Shown piece by piece: positions 19,140 through 30,264 of a stretch of DNA of 64,000 bases. The stretch comes from Candidatus Pelagibacter giovannonii (GTDB lineage Bacteria > Pseudomonadota > Alphaproteobacteria > Pelagibacterales > Pelagibacteraceae). The position numbers and the translations under genes are program-made. The stretch spans positions 1,054,001 through 1,118,000 of the forward strand of contig NZ_CP038852.1 of NCBI RefSeq assembly GCF_012276695.1. The letters run 5' to 3'. Position 1 is the first letter of the stretch, and every line of letters begins with the position of its first letter. The notes below the pieces were generated by a model. The model saw nothing but the letters and a program-made list of their open reading frames with translations, did no database searches and had not been told where the DNA came from.

Positions 19140-19551
19140 GACTTCTTTTTTTGGTAATTTGGATACCAACAGAGGCACATTCTTTTATAATTTCTAATTT
19201 TTCAATTTTAAGCATTATCTTTCCAATTCGTTTATCCTTAAATAATACATCAAAAACATCTTCTGCAAGCGTTTCTAAAAAATTGTAGTGTTTCTTTTTT
19301 GCAAGCTTTGTAATTAGTTTTACTACCTGACCATAATTAACAATAGATTTAATATCCTTATCATTTGTTGGTTTTCTGTCTTCATAATCAATCTCTAAAC
19401 TGAATTTTACTTTTTGAGTTTTTTCTTTCTCAAAATCATAATAACCAAGTTTTAAATCTAAAATTAGATCTTTAATTAAAATTTTTTTTTCATAATTAAA
19501 TAGGCTTTTATTTTTATCTATTTTTACAACTCTAAGGTTATTTTTTTTCAT
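19126..19551 (-). CDS. folB: Dihydroneopterin aldolase
   Basis: FolB cleaves dihydroneopterin to 6-hydroxymethyl-dihydropterin in folate synthesis. The protein carries [20 protein letters not shown], the ETLAE motif with the catalytic Glu, and [16 protein letters not shown] with the conserved Lys. The 141 residues include about 20 extra at the N-terminus. It is downstream of the SDR and hydrolase genes and upstream of uvrC, overlapping uvrC. The nearby pteridine-reductase-like SDR makes a pterin pathway link likely. Confidence 0.88.
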   Translation of the reverse strand: MKKNNLRVVKIDKNKSLFNYEKKILIKDLILDLKLGYYDFEKEKTQKVKFSLEIDYEDRKPTNDKDIKSIVNYGQVVKLITKLAKKKHYNFLETLAEDVFDVLFKDKRIGKIMLKIEKLEIIKECASVGIQITKKRSHEKL

Positions 19552-19553
19552 AT

Positions 19554-20570
19554 CTAAATTTTTGAATTTATATATTCAATTATTTTTGGGTGGTAATAAT
19601 TAAAACAAGAGTAGGAAATTAAGTAATGTCCAGCAGCTTTTTTTTTCATCTCTTTGTATAATTTCTTATCAACTTTAATAAATTTTTTGTCACTTGTTAA
19701 TTTCTCCTTACCTTCTGGCCAAGCTTCTTCCCAGCCACCTTTCATTTTATCTGCGATTTTACATTTTTTCCCATTGATAGTTATATCTTTGCCCGTATGC
19801 CCAGGTGTATCCACCCATTGTAATCCAGGTATATTTTTAAGATCTTTTTTCATCCATTCACTGTTACTATGCCAATCAGGTTCTCCATCAACTGGACTTG
19901 TAAACACTAATGCATCAATTTTTTTAAAGCTTTTTAATTCATCAATTTGCATTTTACGTAATGGTGTGTCTGGTTTTCGATCCCAACAATTAGGCATAAA
20001 TGAAATGGTTGCGTTAAAGTCCTCTGGATGCAAACCTTTATGTCTTAGCGTATCAATTCCACCACAAGATAGACCGGACATAAATATTTGATTTCTGGGA
20101 GTTCCTTTTGCAACCAGTTCGTCAATAATTTCTTTATTAACATTAACCCTATTGGGGATACCCCAGTTTTCAAATATACAATCATACCAAGGTTGATGAA
20201 AAGCACCCTTAAATTTCCATCCACAAGCATACCCATCAGCACCACCTGCCTTGTGTAGTCTACCATTTATAAACAAAACTAGTTCTTTACCTTTTATTTT
20301 TGTCCCAGATATTTGCCCTAATTGTTTTGGTATATGATTTTTGCACTCTCCAGAGTCCTGCCCTTGTTTAACTTTCCAGCCACCTTTATTAAAGATTATT
20401 ATAATCTTATTTGCAGGATTTGGAATATCAGTGCCTTTTATTACTTTAACTTTTTTTCCATCACTATAGATAAATGCATCACCGTTTATATGACCACTTT
20501 TACATTCTCTTGCTTCAGCAAAAGTATTTAGAGATAATAAAAAAATTGTTATAAAAAATATCTTTTTCAT
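19554..20570 (-). CDS. Secreted alpha/beta-hydrolase-like protein
   Basis: The protein has 338 residues with a signal peptide ending near residue 18 (LNTFAEA). A nucleophile-elbow motif GLSCG at residues 166-170, with Ser168, suggests an esterase or depolymerase fold. It has ten or so cysteines, including pairs that could form disulfides in the periplasm. I do not recognise a named family with confidence; remote similarity to PHB-depolymerase-type esterases is a guess. It overlaps the SDR gene by 4 bases and is followed by folB after 2 bases, so it is in the same transcript without obvious pathway logic. Confidence 0.7.
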   Translation of the reverse strand: MKKIFFITIFLLSLNTFAEARECKSGHINGDAFIYSDGKKVKVIKGTDIPNPANKIIIIFNKGGWKVKQGQDSGECKNHIPKQLGQISGTKIKGKELVLFINGRLHKAGGADGYACGWKFKGAFHQPWYDCIFENWGIPNRVNVNKEIIDELVAKGTPRNQIFMSGLSCGGIDTLRHKGLHPEDFNATISFMPNCWDRKPDTPLRKMQIDELKSFKKIDALVFTSPVDGEPDWHSNSEWMKKDLKNIPGLQWVDTPGHTGKDITINGKKCKIADKMKGGWEEAWPEGKEKLTSDKKFIKVDKKLYKEMKKKAAGHYLISYSCFNYYHPKIIEYINSKI

Positions 20571-21319
20571 TCTTTTCCAATTACATCTGGTGTTTGCCAG
20601 TTTAAACTTTGCCCACTATCAATTGCAATTACTTGACCTGTAATTGAACTGTTTTTGATAAAAAAGTCAACAGCAGAACATATATCTTTTACATTTACTT
20701 GTTGCTTCAAAGGTGTTGCTAAGTACTGCTTTTTAAAATGTATCTCAGTTTGTCTTTTATTTTTTATAGTAGGACCAGGAGCTATTCCATTAACTCTTAT
20801 ATTTGGAGCTAATTCCATAGCACTAGTTTTTGTTAGAGTGTAAAGGCCAGTTTTACTTAAAGTGTAAGAAAAGAAAAAGGGAGTTAACTTAAAAACTCTT
20901 TGATCTATTATATTTATAATATTGTTGTTTTTACCCTTAACATTTTTTGAAAATTCTTTTGTAAGATATGCGGGTGCTTTTAAATTTACATCAATATGTT
21001 GGCTCCAGCTTTTAGAGGAAAAATTTCTAAGACTGTCATTTTCAAATAATGAAGCATTATTAACTAAACAATCAAAGTATTTTAATTTTAATTTTGAGAA
21101 TTTTATAATTTTTTTTAAATCTTGTTCTTTGGCAAGATCACCTTTTACTAAATAAACTTTTGTTTTATTTTTTGACAATTCTTTTCGTAATTTTTCAGCT
21201 TCAGATTTAGATCTATTATAATGAATTACCATTTCAACTCCTGGGCCTGAGAGTTTCTTTGCAATAGCAGCACCCATTCTTGTTGCGGCTCCTGTGATAA
21301 TTATTTTGTTTGCTTCCAT
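20567..21319 (-). CDS. SDR oxidoreductase resembling pteridine reductase / FolM
   Basis: A 250-residue short-chain dehydrogenase. The nucleotide loop is [12 protein letters not shown], with NNAS at 87-90, Y152 and K156 in YTLSK. The usual catalytic Ser is replaced by Asp139 in NIIDQRV, as in pteridine reductases (PTR1, FolM), and HYNRSKSEA suggests NADPH use. The gene lies two genes from folB on the same strand. A role in reducing dihydropterin or dihydrofolate is inferred from these two facts. The start overlaps the end of uvrB by 19 bases. Confidence 0.85.
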   Translation of the reverse strand: MEANKIIITGAATRMGAAIAKKLSGPGVEMVIHYNRSKSEAEKLRKELSKNKTKVYLVKGDLAKEQDLKKIIKFSKLKLKYFDCLVNNASLFENDSLRNFSSKSWSQHIDVNLKAPAYLTKEFSKNVKGKNNNIINIIDQRVFKLTPFFFSYTLSKTGLYTLTKTSAMELAPNIRVNGIAPGPTIKNKRQTEIHFKKQYLATPLKQQVNVKDICSAVDFFIKNSSITGQVIAIDSGQSLNWQTPDVIGKE

Positions 21320-23472
21320 TTTTTCTTACCTTTTTGTGCTCTTGTACCAGGTAAGCCCATCTTTGATCTACCTTTTGGATACACTCTGTTTTCTTGATTA
21401 TAGTGTTTTACCTTAGGATTTAATACAATTTCTAACTCTGATGCTTCAAGGTTTCTTATTTCGTCTCTAATTTTTGCAGCCTCTTCAAATTCTAGGTTTG
21501 TTGCAGCATCTTTCATTCTTTTATTTAATTGCTTTAAATGTTTCTTTAAATTGCCACCAATATTGTCACCCGTCCCAACTTTTAGGTAGTCTTTTTCATA
21601 AACACTTTCCAAAACATCACTAATTTCTTTTTTAATTGAGGTTGCATCGATGTTGTGCTTTTTATTATAAGCAACCTGAATTGCTCTTCTTCTGTCTGTT
21701 TCTTGAATTGCTTTTTTTATACTCTTTGTTTCTTTGTCAGCATAAAGAATAACCCTTCCTTCAAGGTTTCTTGCTGCTCTACCTATGGTTTGAACCAAAG
21801 AAGTTTCAGACCTTAAAAATCCTTCTTTATCAGCATCTAAAATTCCAACTAATGCACATTCAGGAATATCGAGTCCTTCTCTTAATAGGTTTATTCCAAC
21901 TAATACATCAAATACACCAAGTCTTAGATCTCTCATGATTTCTATTCTCTCAAGTGTGTCGATGTCTGAGTGTAAATATCTAACCCTAATCCCATTTTCA
22001 TGAAAATATTCTGTTAAATCCTCAGCCATTTTCTTAGTCAATGTAGTAACTAAAACTCTAAAATTTTTATCTATTGTTTTTTTGCATTCATGCATTAAGT
22101 CATCCACTTGATTTTTGGCAGGTTTTATCTCAACTGGTGGATCAATTAAGCCAGTAGGTCTTATTATTTGCTCTACAAATTTACCTTTAACTTGCTCTAA
22201 TTCCCATGGACCAGGAGTTGCTGATACAAAAACAGTTTGTGTTCTCATTGCATCCCATTCTTCAAATTTAAGAGGCCTGTTATCCATACAAGAGGGTAGC
22301 CTAAAACCATATTCTGCAAGGTTACTTTTTCTAGATCTGTCCCCTTTATACATTCCATTTAATTGTGGAACAGTAACATGACATTCATCTACAAATATAA
22401 GTGTGTTGTCTGGAAAATATTCAAATAGAGTAGGAGGTGGTTCTCCCGGTTTTCGTCCTGATAAAAAACGAGAATAGTTTTCAATACCAGCACAAGACCC
22501 TGTTGCTTCTATCATTTCTAAATCAAACTTTGTTCTTTCTTCTAAACGTTGAGCTTCTAATAATTTATTTTGTTCTTTGAATTTTTTTAAAGTTAATTCT
22601 AGTTCTCTTTTAATTTTTATTACTGCTTGCTCGATAGTTGGCTTTGGAGTGATGTAGTGACTGTTGGCATATACTTTTATAACATCTAAATCTTTTAATA
22701 AATCTCCTGTTAAAGGATCAAATTCTTCAAGTTTTTCTAGTTTATCTCCAAATAAACTTAATCTCCAAGCACGGTCCTCAAGGTGAGATGGAAAGATCTC
22801 TAAATATTCTCCTCTAGCTCTAAAAGTTCCTCTATAAAAACTTTGATCATTCCTTTTATATTGTAAAGCAACTAGGGATTTTATTAATTGTTCTCGGTTA
22901 TAATCATAACCCGTCTTTAAGCTTAGAGTCATTTTACTATAAGCTTCAACCGAACCTAATCCGTAAATACAAGAAACACTTGATACAATAATCACATCAT
23001 CTCTTTCCAGTAGTGACCTTGTTGCTGAGTGACGCATTCGATCTATTTGTTCATTAATAGATGCTTCTTTTTCAATATAGGTATCAGATCTTGGAACGTA
23101 CGCTTCTGGTGTGTAATAATCATAGTAAGACACAAAATACTCAACTGCATTTTCTGGAAAAAATGATTTCATCTCTCCATAAAGTTGAGCTGCTAATGTT
23201 TTATTGGGGGCAAGTATAAGAGCAGGCCGATTAGTTCTTTCAATAACTTGAGCCATTGTAAAAGTTTTCCCTGAACCTGTTACACCAAGTAAAACTTGGC
23301 TTAACTCATCTTTATTTGCACCCTTAACTAATTGTTTAATTGCCTCAGGTTGATCTCCTGCTGGTTTAAAATCTGTTACAAGTTTAAACTTTTGTCCACC
23401 TTCTAGTTTCTGGTGAATTTCTGGATTTTTACTCTGTATATCTGTAATTAAATCTTGATAAGTATTTTGCAT
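21301..23472 (-). CDS. uvrB: Excinuclease ABC subunit B
   Basis: UvrB is the damage-verifying helicase-like subunit of excision repair. The Walker A is [14 protein letters not shown], the beta-hairpin region reads [12 protein letters not shown], and helicase motifs such as [14 protein letters not shown] and QTIGRAARN are present. A UVR motif near residues 640-680 binds UvrC. The length of 723 residues includes a basic tail ending [10 protein letters not shown]. It is the first gene of the minus-strand run through the SDR, hydrolase, folB, uvrC and pgsA. Confidence 0.98.
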   Translation of the reverse strand: MQNTYQDLITDIQSKNPEIHQKLEGGQKFKLVTDFKPAGDQPEAIKQLVKGANKDELSQVLLGVTGSGKTFTMAQVIERTNRPALILAPNKTLAAQLYGEMKSFFPENAVEYFVSYYDYYTPEAYVPRSDTYIEKEASINEQIDRMRHSATRSLLERDDVIIVSSVSCIYGLGSVEAYSKMTLSLKTGYDYNREQLIKSLVALQYKRNDQSFYRGTFRARGEYLEIFPSHLEDRAWRLSLFGDKLEKLEEFDPLTGDLLKDLDVIKVYANSHYITPKPTIEQAVIKIKRELELTLKKFKEQNKLLEAQRLEERTKFDLEMIEATGSCAGIENYSRFLSGRKPGEPPPTLFEYFPDNTLIFVDECHVTVPQLNGMYKGDRSRKSNLAEYGFRLPSCMDNRPLKFEEWDAMRTQTVFVSATPGPWELEQVKGKFVEQIIRPTGLIDPPVEIKPAKNQVDDLMHECKKTIDKNFRVLVTTLTKKMAEDLTEYFHENGIRVRYLHSDIDTLERIEIMRDLRLGVFDVLVGINLLREGLDIPECALVGILDADKEGFLRSETSLVQTIGRAARNLEGRVILYADKETKSIKKAIQETDRRRAIQVAYNKKHNIDATSIKKEISDVLESVYEKDYLKVGTGDNIGGNLKKHLKQLNKRMKDAATNLEFEEAAKIRDEIRNLEASELEIVLNPKVKHYNQENRVYPKGRSKMGLPGTRAQKGKKKWKQTK

Positions 23473-23495
23473 TATCTATAAAACTATTAGAATAA

Positions 23496-24706
<1,211 letters not shown>

Positions 24707-24707
<1 letters not shown>

Positions 24708-25156
24708 TGTTAAACGTATATCTAGCAGGCGAAATTCATAGTAATTGGCGAGAAGAAATCATTCAACTTTGTGAAAAAGAAAAATTAGATGTAAAATTTA
24801 CATCTCCTATCACTGATCATGAGGCATCTGACAATTGTGGTGTAGAAATTCTAGGAGCTGAAGAAAAAAATTTTTGGAAAGATAGAAAAGGCGCTAATAT
24901 TAATTCTATTAGAACCAAAAAATCTATTCAAGATTGTGATGTAATTATTGTAAAGTTTGGAGAAAAATTTAAGCAATGGAATGCAGCCTTTGATGCGGGT
25001 TATGCTACAGCACTTAATAAATCTATGATTGTTATTCATACCGATGATCACCAGCATGCCCTTAAAGAAGTAGATGGCTCTGCTGCTGCTGTTGCGTCAG
25101 ATCAAAAACAAGCCTTTCGTATATTGAAATATATATTGAAAGGTTCCTTAAAGTAG
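24707..25156 (+). CDS. YtoQ-family protein
   Basis: This 149-residue protein begins LNVYLAGEIHSNWREEI, the hallmark of the YtoQ family, related to nucleoside 2-deoxyribosyltransferase folds. Other conserved parts are SPITDHEASDNCG, DVIIVKFGEKFKQWNAAFDAGYA and ALKEVDGSAAAVA. The biochemical role of the family is not established. It is translationally coupled to the aminotransferase upstream by a one-base stop/start overlap. Confidence 0.85.
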
Positions 25157-25167
25157 TTCTAGTTATA

Positions 25168-25824
25168 ATGAAAACAGCATTATTATTTGGGTCATCTGGT
25201 TTAGTTGGAGGGCATCTTCTTAATCAATTAATTAAAAATACTAATTACTCAAAAATAAAATTATTTGTTCGTTCAGTTCCTGAAATTAGCGATCCAAAAG
25301 TAGAAATTATTAAGACTGATTTTAACAGCTTACAAAACCACAAAGAAGATATCAAAGGAGATGACTGCTTTTTTTGTATTGGTACAACTAAGCAAAATTC
25401 ACCTAATAAAGATGAATATCGAAGAATTGAACTTGATGTACCTAAAGAAATTGCTCAATTTGCAAAATCAAATTTGGTTAAATCATTTATTTTTGTCTCT
25501 GCGTTATATGCAAACCCCAAGAGTTCAGGAGACTATGTAAGATTTAAAGGACTAGTTGAAGAAGAGTTAAAACAACTTAATTTTCCAAAACTTGGAATAA
25601 TGAGACCTTCCTTTTTAATGGGAGATAGAAAAGAAAAGAGGGTAGGCGAAAAAATAGGAATTTTTGTATTTAAACTATTATCACCATTACTTTTAGGACC
25701 TTTAAAGAAAATGAGACCAATTCATTCAGAAACAGTTGCAAGAGCAATGATAATTGTTATTCAAAATGATATTCAAAAAACTACTTTTGAGTCTAATGAA
25801 ATAGTTGAAACTTTTAAGAACTAG
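25168..25824 (+). CDS. NAD(P)-binding Rossmann protein, HTATIP2/TIP30-like
   Basis: The N-terminus LLFGSSGLVGGHLLNQL is a Rossmann nucleotide loop, and the CIGTTKQ region, FIFVSALYA and YVRFK give an atypical SDR active site (S, Y-x3-K). The 218-residue length and the MRPSFLMG motif fit the small atypical SDR group related to TIP30. The substrate is unknown. It ends in a 4-base convergent overlap with trxB, and follows the YtoQ gene by 11 bases. Confidence 0.82.
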   Translation: MKTALLFGSSGLVGGHLLNQLIKNTNYSKIKLFVRSVPEISDPKVEIIKTDFNSLQNHKEDIKGDDCFFCIGTTKQNSPNKDEYRRIELDVPKEIAQFAKSNLVKSFIFVSALYANPKSSGDYVRFKGLVEEELKQLNFPKLGIMRPSFLMGDRKEKRVGEKIGIFVFKLLSPLLLGPLKKMRPIHSETVARAMIIVIQNDIQKTTFESNEIVETFKN

Positions 25825-26765
25825 TGAGATAAGAATTTTTCTGCTTCAAGTGCAGCCATACAACCCATTCCAGCAGCAGTTACAGCTTGTCTAAAGGTTT
25901 TATCTTTAACATCACCCGCAGCATAAACGCCAGGGATATTTGTTTCTGTTAAATCTGGTTTAGTTAATAAATAACCTTCTTTATCCATATCTAATTGATC
26001 TTTAAATAAAGCTGTTGCTGGATCATGACCAATTGCAATAAATAAACCATCTATTTTTAATTCATCAATTTTATTAGTCTTAAGATTTTTAATTTTAATA
26101 CCTGTAACATTTTTAGGTTCACCATCGCCAATTACTTCATCAACAGCACTATCCCAAATAATTTCAATTTTTTTATTTTCCATTAATTTCTTTTGAAGCA
26201 TCTTTTCAGCTCTTAATTCATCTCTTCTATGAATTAGTTTTACCTTTGATGCAAATTTTGTAAGAAACATTGCTTCTTCAACAGCAGCATTACCACCACC
26301 AACAACTGCTACAACTTTCTCTTTAAAGAAAAAACCATCACAAGTAGCACAAGCAGACACACCAAAGCCTCTAAATTTTTGTTCAGATTCTAAATTTAAC
26401 CATCTTGCTTGAGCACCTGTAGAAATAATTATGCTATCTGCAGTATATTTTTGACCACTATCACCTATAGCTTCAAAAGGTGTAGATTTTAAATTTACTG
26501 ATGAGATGTGATCTTCAATCATTTCTGTTCCAACAGCTTTAGCCTGATCTCTCATTTGATCCATTAACCATGGACCCTGAATTACATCTGAAAATCCTGG
26601 ATAATTTTCAACATCTGTTGTTGTAGTTAATTGTCCACCAGGTGCAGAACCATAAACTAAAACAGGACTTAACATTGCTCTTGCTGCATATACAGCGGCC
26701 GTATAGCCAGCTGGACCTGACCCTATTATTAACACTTTTGTGTGTTTAATTGGATTTTCACTCAT
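25821..26765 (-). CDS. trxB: Thioredoxin reductase
   Basis: TrxB reduces thioredoxin with NADPH. FAD binding is at IIGSGPAGYTAAVYAARA, the redox pair is C139-A-T-C142 in SACATCDGFF, and NADPH binding is at VVGGGNAAVEEA. The C-terminal FAD motif is GVYAAGDVKDKTFRQAVTAAG. The length of 314 residues is typical. It is a single gene, divergent from the ELM1-family gene with a 21-base gap. Confidence 0.97.
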   Translation of the reverse strand: MSENPIKHTKVLIIGSGPAGYTAAVYAARAMLSPVLVYGSAPGGQLTTTTDVENYPGFSDVIQGPWLMDQMRDQAKAVGTEMIEDHISSVNLKSTPFEAIGDSGQKYTADSIIISTGAQARWLNLESEQKFRGFGVSACATCDGFFFKEKVVAVVGGGNAAVEEAMFLTKFASKVKLIHRRDELRAEKMLQKKLMENKKIEIIWDSAVDEVIGDGEPKNVTGIKIKNLKTNKIDELKIDGLFIAIGHDPATALFKDQLDMDKEGYLLTKPDLTETNIPGVYAAGDVKDKTFRQAVTAAGMGCMAALEAEKFLSH

Positions 26766-26786
26766 GCAGAAGTTATATAAGGATAA

Positions 26787-27731
26787 ATGACAAAATTAAA
26801 AGGGATATTATTAACTCAGGGCATGCATGGTATGATCAGCCAAGTAGAAGGTTTAGCAAAGGCCCTTGATTTAGATTTTATACACGAGAAGATTGAACTA
26901 AATCATTTTTGGAAATTAATTCCTCCAAAGTTGACACCTATTTCTGAAAGTGTGTATAAAAAAATTAATCATGATGATTTTGATGTGATTATATCTTGTG
27001 GGCGTAAAAGTGTTATTCCATCAATCCATTTAAAAAATACAGCTAAAAAAAAAGTATTTAATATTCATATCCAAGATCCAAAAGTAGATTTAAATCATTT
27101 TGATTTCATTGTAGCTCCAGAACATGATGGGATTGAAGGCCAAAATGTTATCAGTACAAAAGGTGCAATTCATTACCTTACTGAAAGTGAAATAAATGAA
27201 AATAAAGATTATTTAAATTCATTTATTAAAAAAGATGAAAGAAAAATTTGGGCTTTAATAATGGGTGGTCCTACAAAGTATTATGAATATTCAAAAGAAA
27301 ATATTAAAGCTATTTTTGAAAATTTAAACAACTTGAATAAACAGAACAACTTTCAATTAGTTGTGATCCCATCAATGAGAACACCAAAAAATATAATTCA
27401 ATATGCAAAAGATTATTTTGGTGAAAATCATACAGTTATAGAAACTATAGATAAGAAAGCCTATCTATCAGCTTTAGCAATTTCAGAAAAAATTGTAGTA
27501 ACATGTGATTCTAGCTCCATGATATCAGAAGCTGCTTTAACTGGAAAACCAATCTACGTAGCTAATATTTCACCTAAAAAAAATGACAAAAGATTTCAAA
27601 AATTTAGAAATTTATTTAAAGAATTAAATATTACTAGAATTTTAGGTGAAGAGATTGAAAATTGGAACTATCAAAAATTAGACGAAACGAATAGAGTAGC
27701 AAATATTATTAAACAAAAAATTAATTCTTAA
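26787..27731 (+). CDS. ELM1-family protein (mitochondrial fission ELM1-like)
   Basis: The 314-residue protein matches the ELM1 family shared by alphaproteobacteria and plant mitochondria. Blocks seen are LTQGMHGMISQVEGLAKAL, IHIQDPK, FIVAPEHDG, IMGGPTKYY and TCDSSSMISEAALTGKPIY. The last resembles a glycosyltransferase-B nucleotide-sugar pocket. The plant protein acts in mitochondrial fission; the bacterial role is unknown. It overlaps the 2OG-oxygenase gene by one base. Confidence 0.85.
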   Translation: MTKLKGILLTQGMHGMISQVEGLAKALDLDFIHEKIELNHFWKLIPPKLTPISESVYKKINHDDFDVIISCGRKSVIPSIHLKNTAKKKVFNIHIQDPKVDLNHFDFIVAPEHDGIEGQNVISTKGAIHYLTESEINENKDYLNSFIKKDERKIWALIMGGPTKYYEYSKENIKAIFENLNNLNKQNNFQLVVIPSMRTPKNIIQYAKDYFGENHTVIETIDKKAYLSALAISEKIVVTCDSSSMISEAALTGKPIYVANISPKKNDKRFQKFRNLFKELNITRILGEEIENWNYQKLDETNRVANIIKQKINS

Positions 27732-28393
27732 TGTCATTTTTAAATTCAATTCAAAATCAGTCAAAAAAACATGAATTTCCATTTGATCACTGGGAATATA
27801 ATAATGCTCTATCTGATGGGGCCATTGAGGAAATTATTAAAGCTGATATTCCAGATGTAAGTAAGCATAATTTAAATTATGATGGCACCAGAGCAATTGA
27901 TGGGGGTGCCGCAGAGTTTAGAGAGGGAATAGCTTCTGGTGGTGAAGCAATAAAATTTAGATGCTTTGTAACAAATGAAAATGGAAAAAAATTTCCAAAC
28001 TTAGTAAAATTTATTAATGAACTTCAATCCAAGGAAGTTCATGGAACTATTTCAAAAATGATCGATAGAGATTTATCGAACTCATATGTTAGAGTTGAAG
28101 TTATTTGTGATCGGGAGGGTTTTTGGTTAAAGCCTCATTGTGATATTAAAGAAAAACTGATGTCTGGATTAATATTTGTAAATAATGCTAACGAGTCTGA
28201 AGAGCTTGGAACAGATTTTTATAATGAAAAATTAGAAAAAGTAAAAACAGTTCCTTACAAAAATAATTACGGATATATGTTTACCAGTGGGCCTAACACT
28301 TGGCATGGTATGGAAAAAAAGAAAATAGTTAAAGAAAGACGATGCATTCAAGTTAACTATGTTACCTTTGAAACAGATTGGAAAGTTCTGTAA
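27731..28393 (+). CDS. 2-oxoglutarate/Fe(II)-dependent oxygenase-like protein
   Basis: A 220-residue double-stranded beta-helix protein. The iron ligands are visible as H136-x-D138 in LKPHCDIKEK and H192 in TWHGME. Basic residues near 203-204 (ERRCIQVNYV) would bind 2-oxoglutarate. The substrate is unknown; relatives hydroxylate proteins or small molecules. Coupling to the ELM1-type gene suggests shared expression. It is the last gene of the housekeeping-like block before the pilus locus. Confidence 0.8.
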   Translation: MSFLNSIQNQSKKHEFPFDHWEYNNALSDGAIEEIIKADIPDVSKHNLNYDGTRAIDGGAAEFREGIASGGEAIKFRCFVTNENGKKFPNLVKFINELQSKEVHGTISKMIDRDLSNSYVRVEVICDREGFWLKPHCDIKEKLMSGLIFVNNANESEELGTDFYNEKLEKVKTVPYKNNYGYMFTSGPNTWHGMEKKKIVKERRCIQVNYVTFETDWKVL

Positions 28394-28461
28394 TTAAATA
28401 AAGTTTTTTACTAGTATCTATTTTGAGTACGTAACCACCTACAAATATAAAAAAAATAACT

Positions 28462-28473
28462 CGTTTTGGGCAC
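28462..28473 (+). promoter_or_regulatory. Accessory-block motif ahead of pilT
   Basis: CGTTTTGGGCAC lies 52 bases before the pilT ATG. It resembles the CCCATTTTGAGCAC element seen before pilM-pilN and the autotransporter. A weaker ATTTTGAGTACGT lies at 28420. This copy is divergent in its first bases. Confidence 0.35.
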
Positions 28474-28525
28474 ACAAAACTAAGTAAACATTGTTTCTAT
28501 TAATATTTGTATATAGAAATTTAAG

Positions 28526-29539
28526 ATGTTTGAAAAATTAGAAGAATTAGCAAAAAATAATAAAAAAATTTCAGATTTTCACATTAGAAGTGGCTGGCCA
28601 TTAGCATTTAGACAAACTGGAGAAATACATAAAATTCCAGAGATAATTGTCAAAGAACAAGATCTTCAAGATTTGTTATCGACTAATTGTAATGAAACTG
28701 AAATTAATAAGTTTAGTGAAACTCATGAGTTAGATTCATCAGTTACATTAAGTGGACTAAGATTTAGAGCTAATTTTTACAAAACTATTCAAGGAACAGC
28801 CGCTGTATTAAGAAGAGTAGAGAGTGTAATTCCTGAAATGGAACAATTTGATTTACCACAAGTTCTTTATGATATTGTAGATATGCATAAAGGATTAGTT
28901 TTAGTAACTGGACCTACAGGGTCTGGTAAGTCAACAACACTTGCAGCTATTATAAATGAAATTAATAAAACCAAAACTGCAAATATTATTACAGTTGAAG
29001 ATCCAGTTGAATTTATTCATAAAGATTTAAAAAGTATCGTGTCTCATAGAGAAGTAGGCAAACAAACCAAAACATTTTCTAGTGCATTAAAAGCGGCACT
29101 TAGAGAAGATCCAGATGTAATTCTAGTTGGTGAGATGAGAGACTTGGAAACTGTTTCTCTTGCACTGACTGCTGCTGAAACAGGACACTTAGTTTTTGGA
29201 ACCCTTCACACTAGTGGTGCTCCTAATACAATAAATAGAATTATTGACGTTTTTCCACCTGAGCAACAAGCTCAAATAAGAGCACAGATATCTTCTTCTT
29301 TAAAGATGGTGGTTACTCAAAGACTTCTTAAAACTAAAGATGGTCAAGGCCGTTGTGCAGCGTTTGAAGTGATGAAGTGTACGCCTCCAATTCAAAACTT
29401 AATTAGAGAAGCTAAAATTCATCAAATACCTAGCATCATGCAAACTTCTGTGAGAGATGGCATGATTACTATGACTAAATCATTAGAAGAATTAGTTAAG
29501 GCAGGTAAGATAGATGCGAGTGCAGGACGAGAAGATTAA
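28526..29539 (+). CDS. pilT: Type IV pilus retraction ATPase PilT
   Basis: PilT is the hexameric ATPase that depolymerises the pilus. It has 337 residues, Walker A GPTGSGKST at 129-137, the Asp box TVEDPVEF, Walker B VILVGEMRD and the His box TGHLVFGTLHTSGA. The short N-terminal domain, without the extended region of PilB, supports PilT over PilB. It leads an operon with minor pilins, overlapping the next gene by 26 bases. No PilU paralogue is seen. Confidence 0.95.
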   Translation: MFEKLEELAKNNKKISDFHIRSGWPLAFRQTGEIHKIPEIIVKEQDLQDLLSTNCNETEINKFSETHELDSSVTLSGLRFRANFYKTIQGTAAVLRRVESVIPEMEQFDLPQVLYDIVDMHKGLVLVTGPTGSGKSTTLAAIINEINKTKTANIITVEDPVEFIHKDLKSIVSHREVGKQTKTFSSALKAALREDPDVILVGEMRDLETVSLALTAAETGHLVFGTLHTSGAPNTINRIIDVFPPEQQAQIRAQISSSLKMVVTQRLLKTKDGQGRCAAFEVMKCTPPIQNLIREAKIHQIPSIMQTSVRDGMITMTKSLEELVKAGKIDASAGRED

Positions 29540-30263
29540 AGGATTTAATGTCCTTGAATTAATTGTTGTCATAGCAATTATTGGCGTCCTCTCCGCTGTT
29601 GCTTATCCAAATTTTTCAGATTGGCGAAAAGATAGAGAGACTAGAAATTCTGTAGTTAAAATAAAATCTTTAATCGAGGGAATAAACGCACAAGTTCAAA
29701 GAGGTCAATATGCATTTGTCCAAGTAGATGTGAATGAAGTTAGATTATTAAGTGGAGATGATGGGTTAATTGTAACTTCGAAAGGAATGAAACCAAAAAC
29801 ACTTGCTACACTTCTTAATAATGGAGAAAGTGGCTGGTGGGTGAAGCCAAATGAACGATGTAACATTGTTGATGAAGCTGTTGATGAAGCATACTGGGAT
29901 GAAGATCCAGACCCTAATAGAGATCAAATAATTGATTTAGATAAAATAGAAGTAAGACAGATAGTTTTAGACAATGTTGCAACTACATGGCGTGACGATG
30001 TAGGAGCAGTTTGTTTTGGTAAAAATGACCAATGGTATAGTGGTAACGGTGAATTGGTTTCATCATCAGGCGATGATGTCATTGTAGATAGCTATTTATT
30101 TATTTGTAATAGATCAAATACAAGATCTCAATGTGATATAGATAACCTGACAGGTGAACCGACAACAGAACATGATTATTTATATGTTATAGAGTGGTCA
30201 AGATTTGGAAATATTAAACTTGAGAAATGGAATAAAAGAGATTCAGAATGGATTGAGCAATAA
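29514..30263 (+). CDS. Minor pilin / pseudopilin (PilE/FimT-like)
   Basis: The N-terminus has a short basic leader ending KIKG, then FNVLELIVVIAIIGVLSAVAYPNF, the class III signal with mature Phe+1 and Glu+5. The rest is a 220-residue globular part with three or four cysteines and an acidic stretch (WDEDPDPNRD). Length and position next to pilV-, pilW- and pilX-like genes suggest a priming minor pilin. The ATG is inside pilT; a GTG two codons later is an alternative start. Confidence 0.85.
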   Translation: MRVQDEKIKGFNVLELIVVIAIIGVLSAVAYPNFSDWRKDRETRNSVVKIKSLIEGINAQVQRGQYAFVQVDVNEVRLLSGDDGLIVTSKGMKPKTLATLLNNGESGWWVKPNERCNIVDEAVDEAYWDEDPDPNRDQIIDLDKIEVRQIVLDNVATTWRDDVGAVCFGKNDQWYSGNGELVSSSGDDVIVDSYLFICNRSNTRSQCDIDNLTGEPTTEHDYLYVIEWSRFGNIKLEKWNKRDSEWIEQ

Positions 30264-30264
30264 T

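Noticed and set aside
28462..28473. Sigma54 promoter before pilT
   Set aside because: No GG-N10-GC -24/-12 pattern is present; the TTTTGGGCAC fits the accessory motif better.
30205..30264. Longer start for the PilV-like protein
   Set aside because: It would bury the prepilin leader; ATG 30265 gives a normal 10-residue leader.
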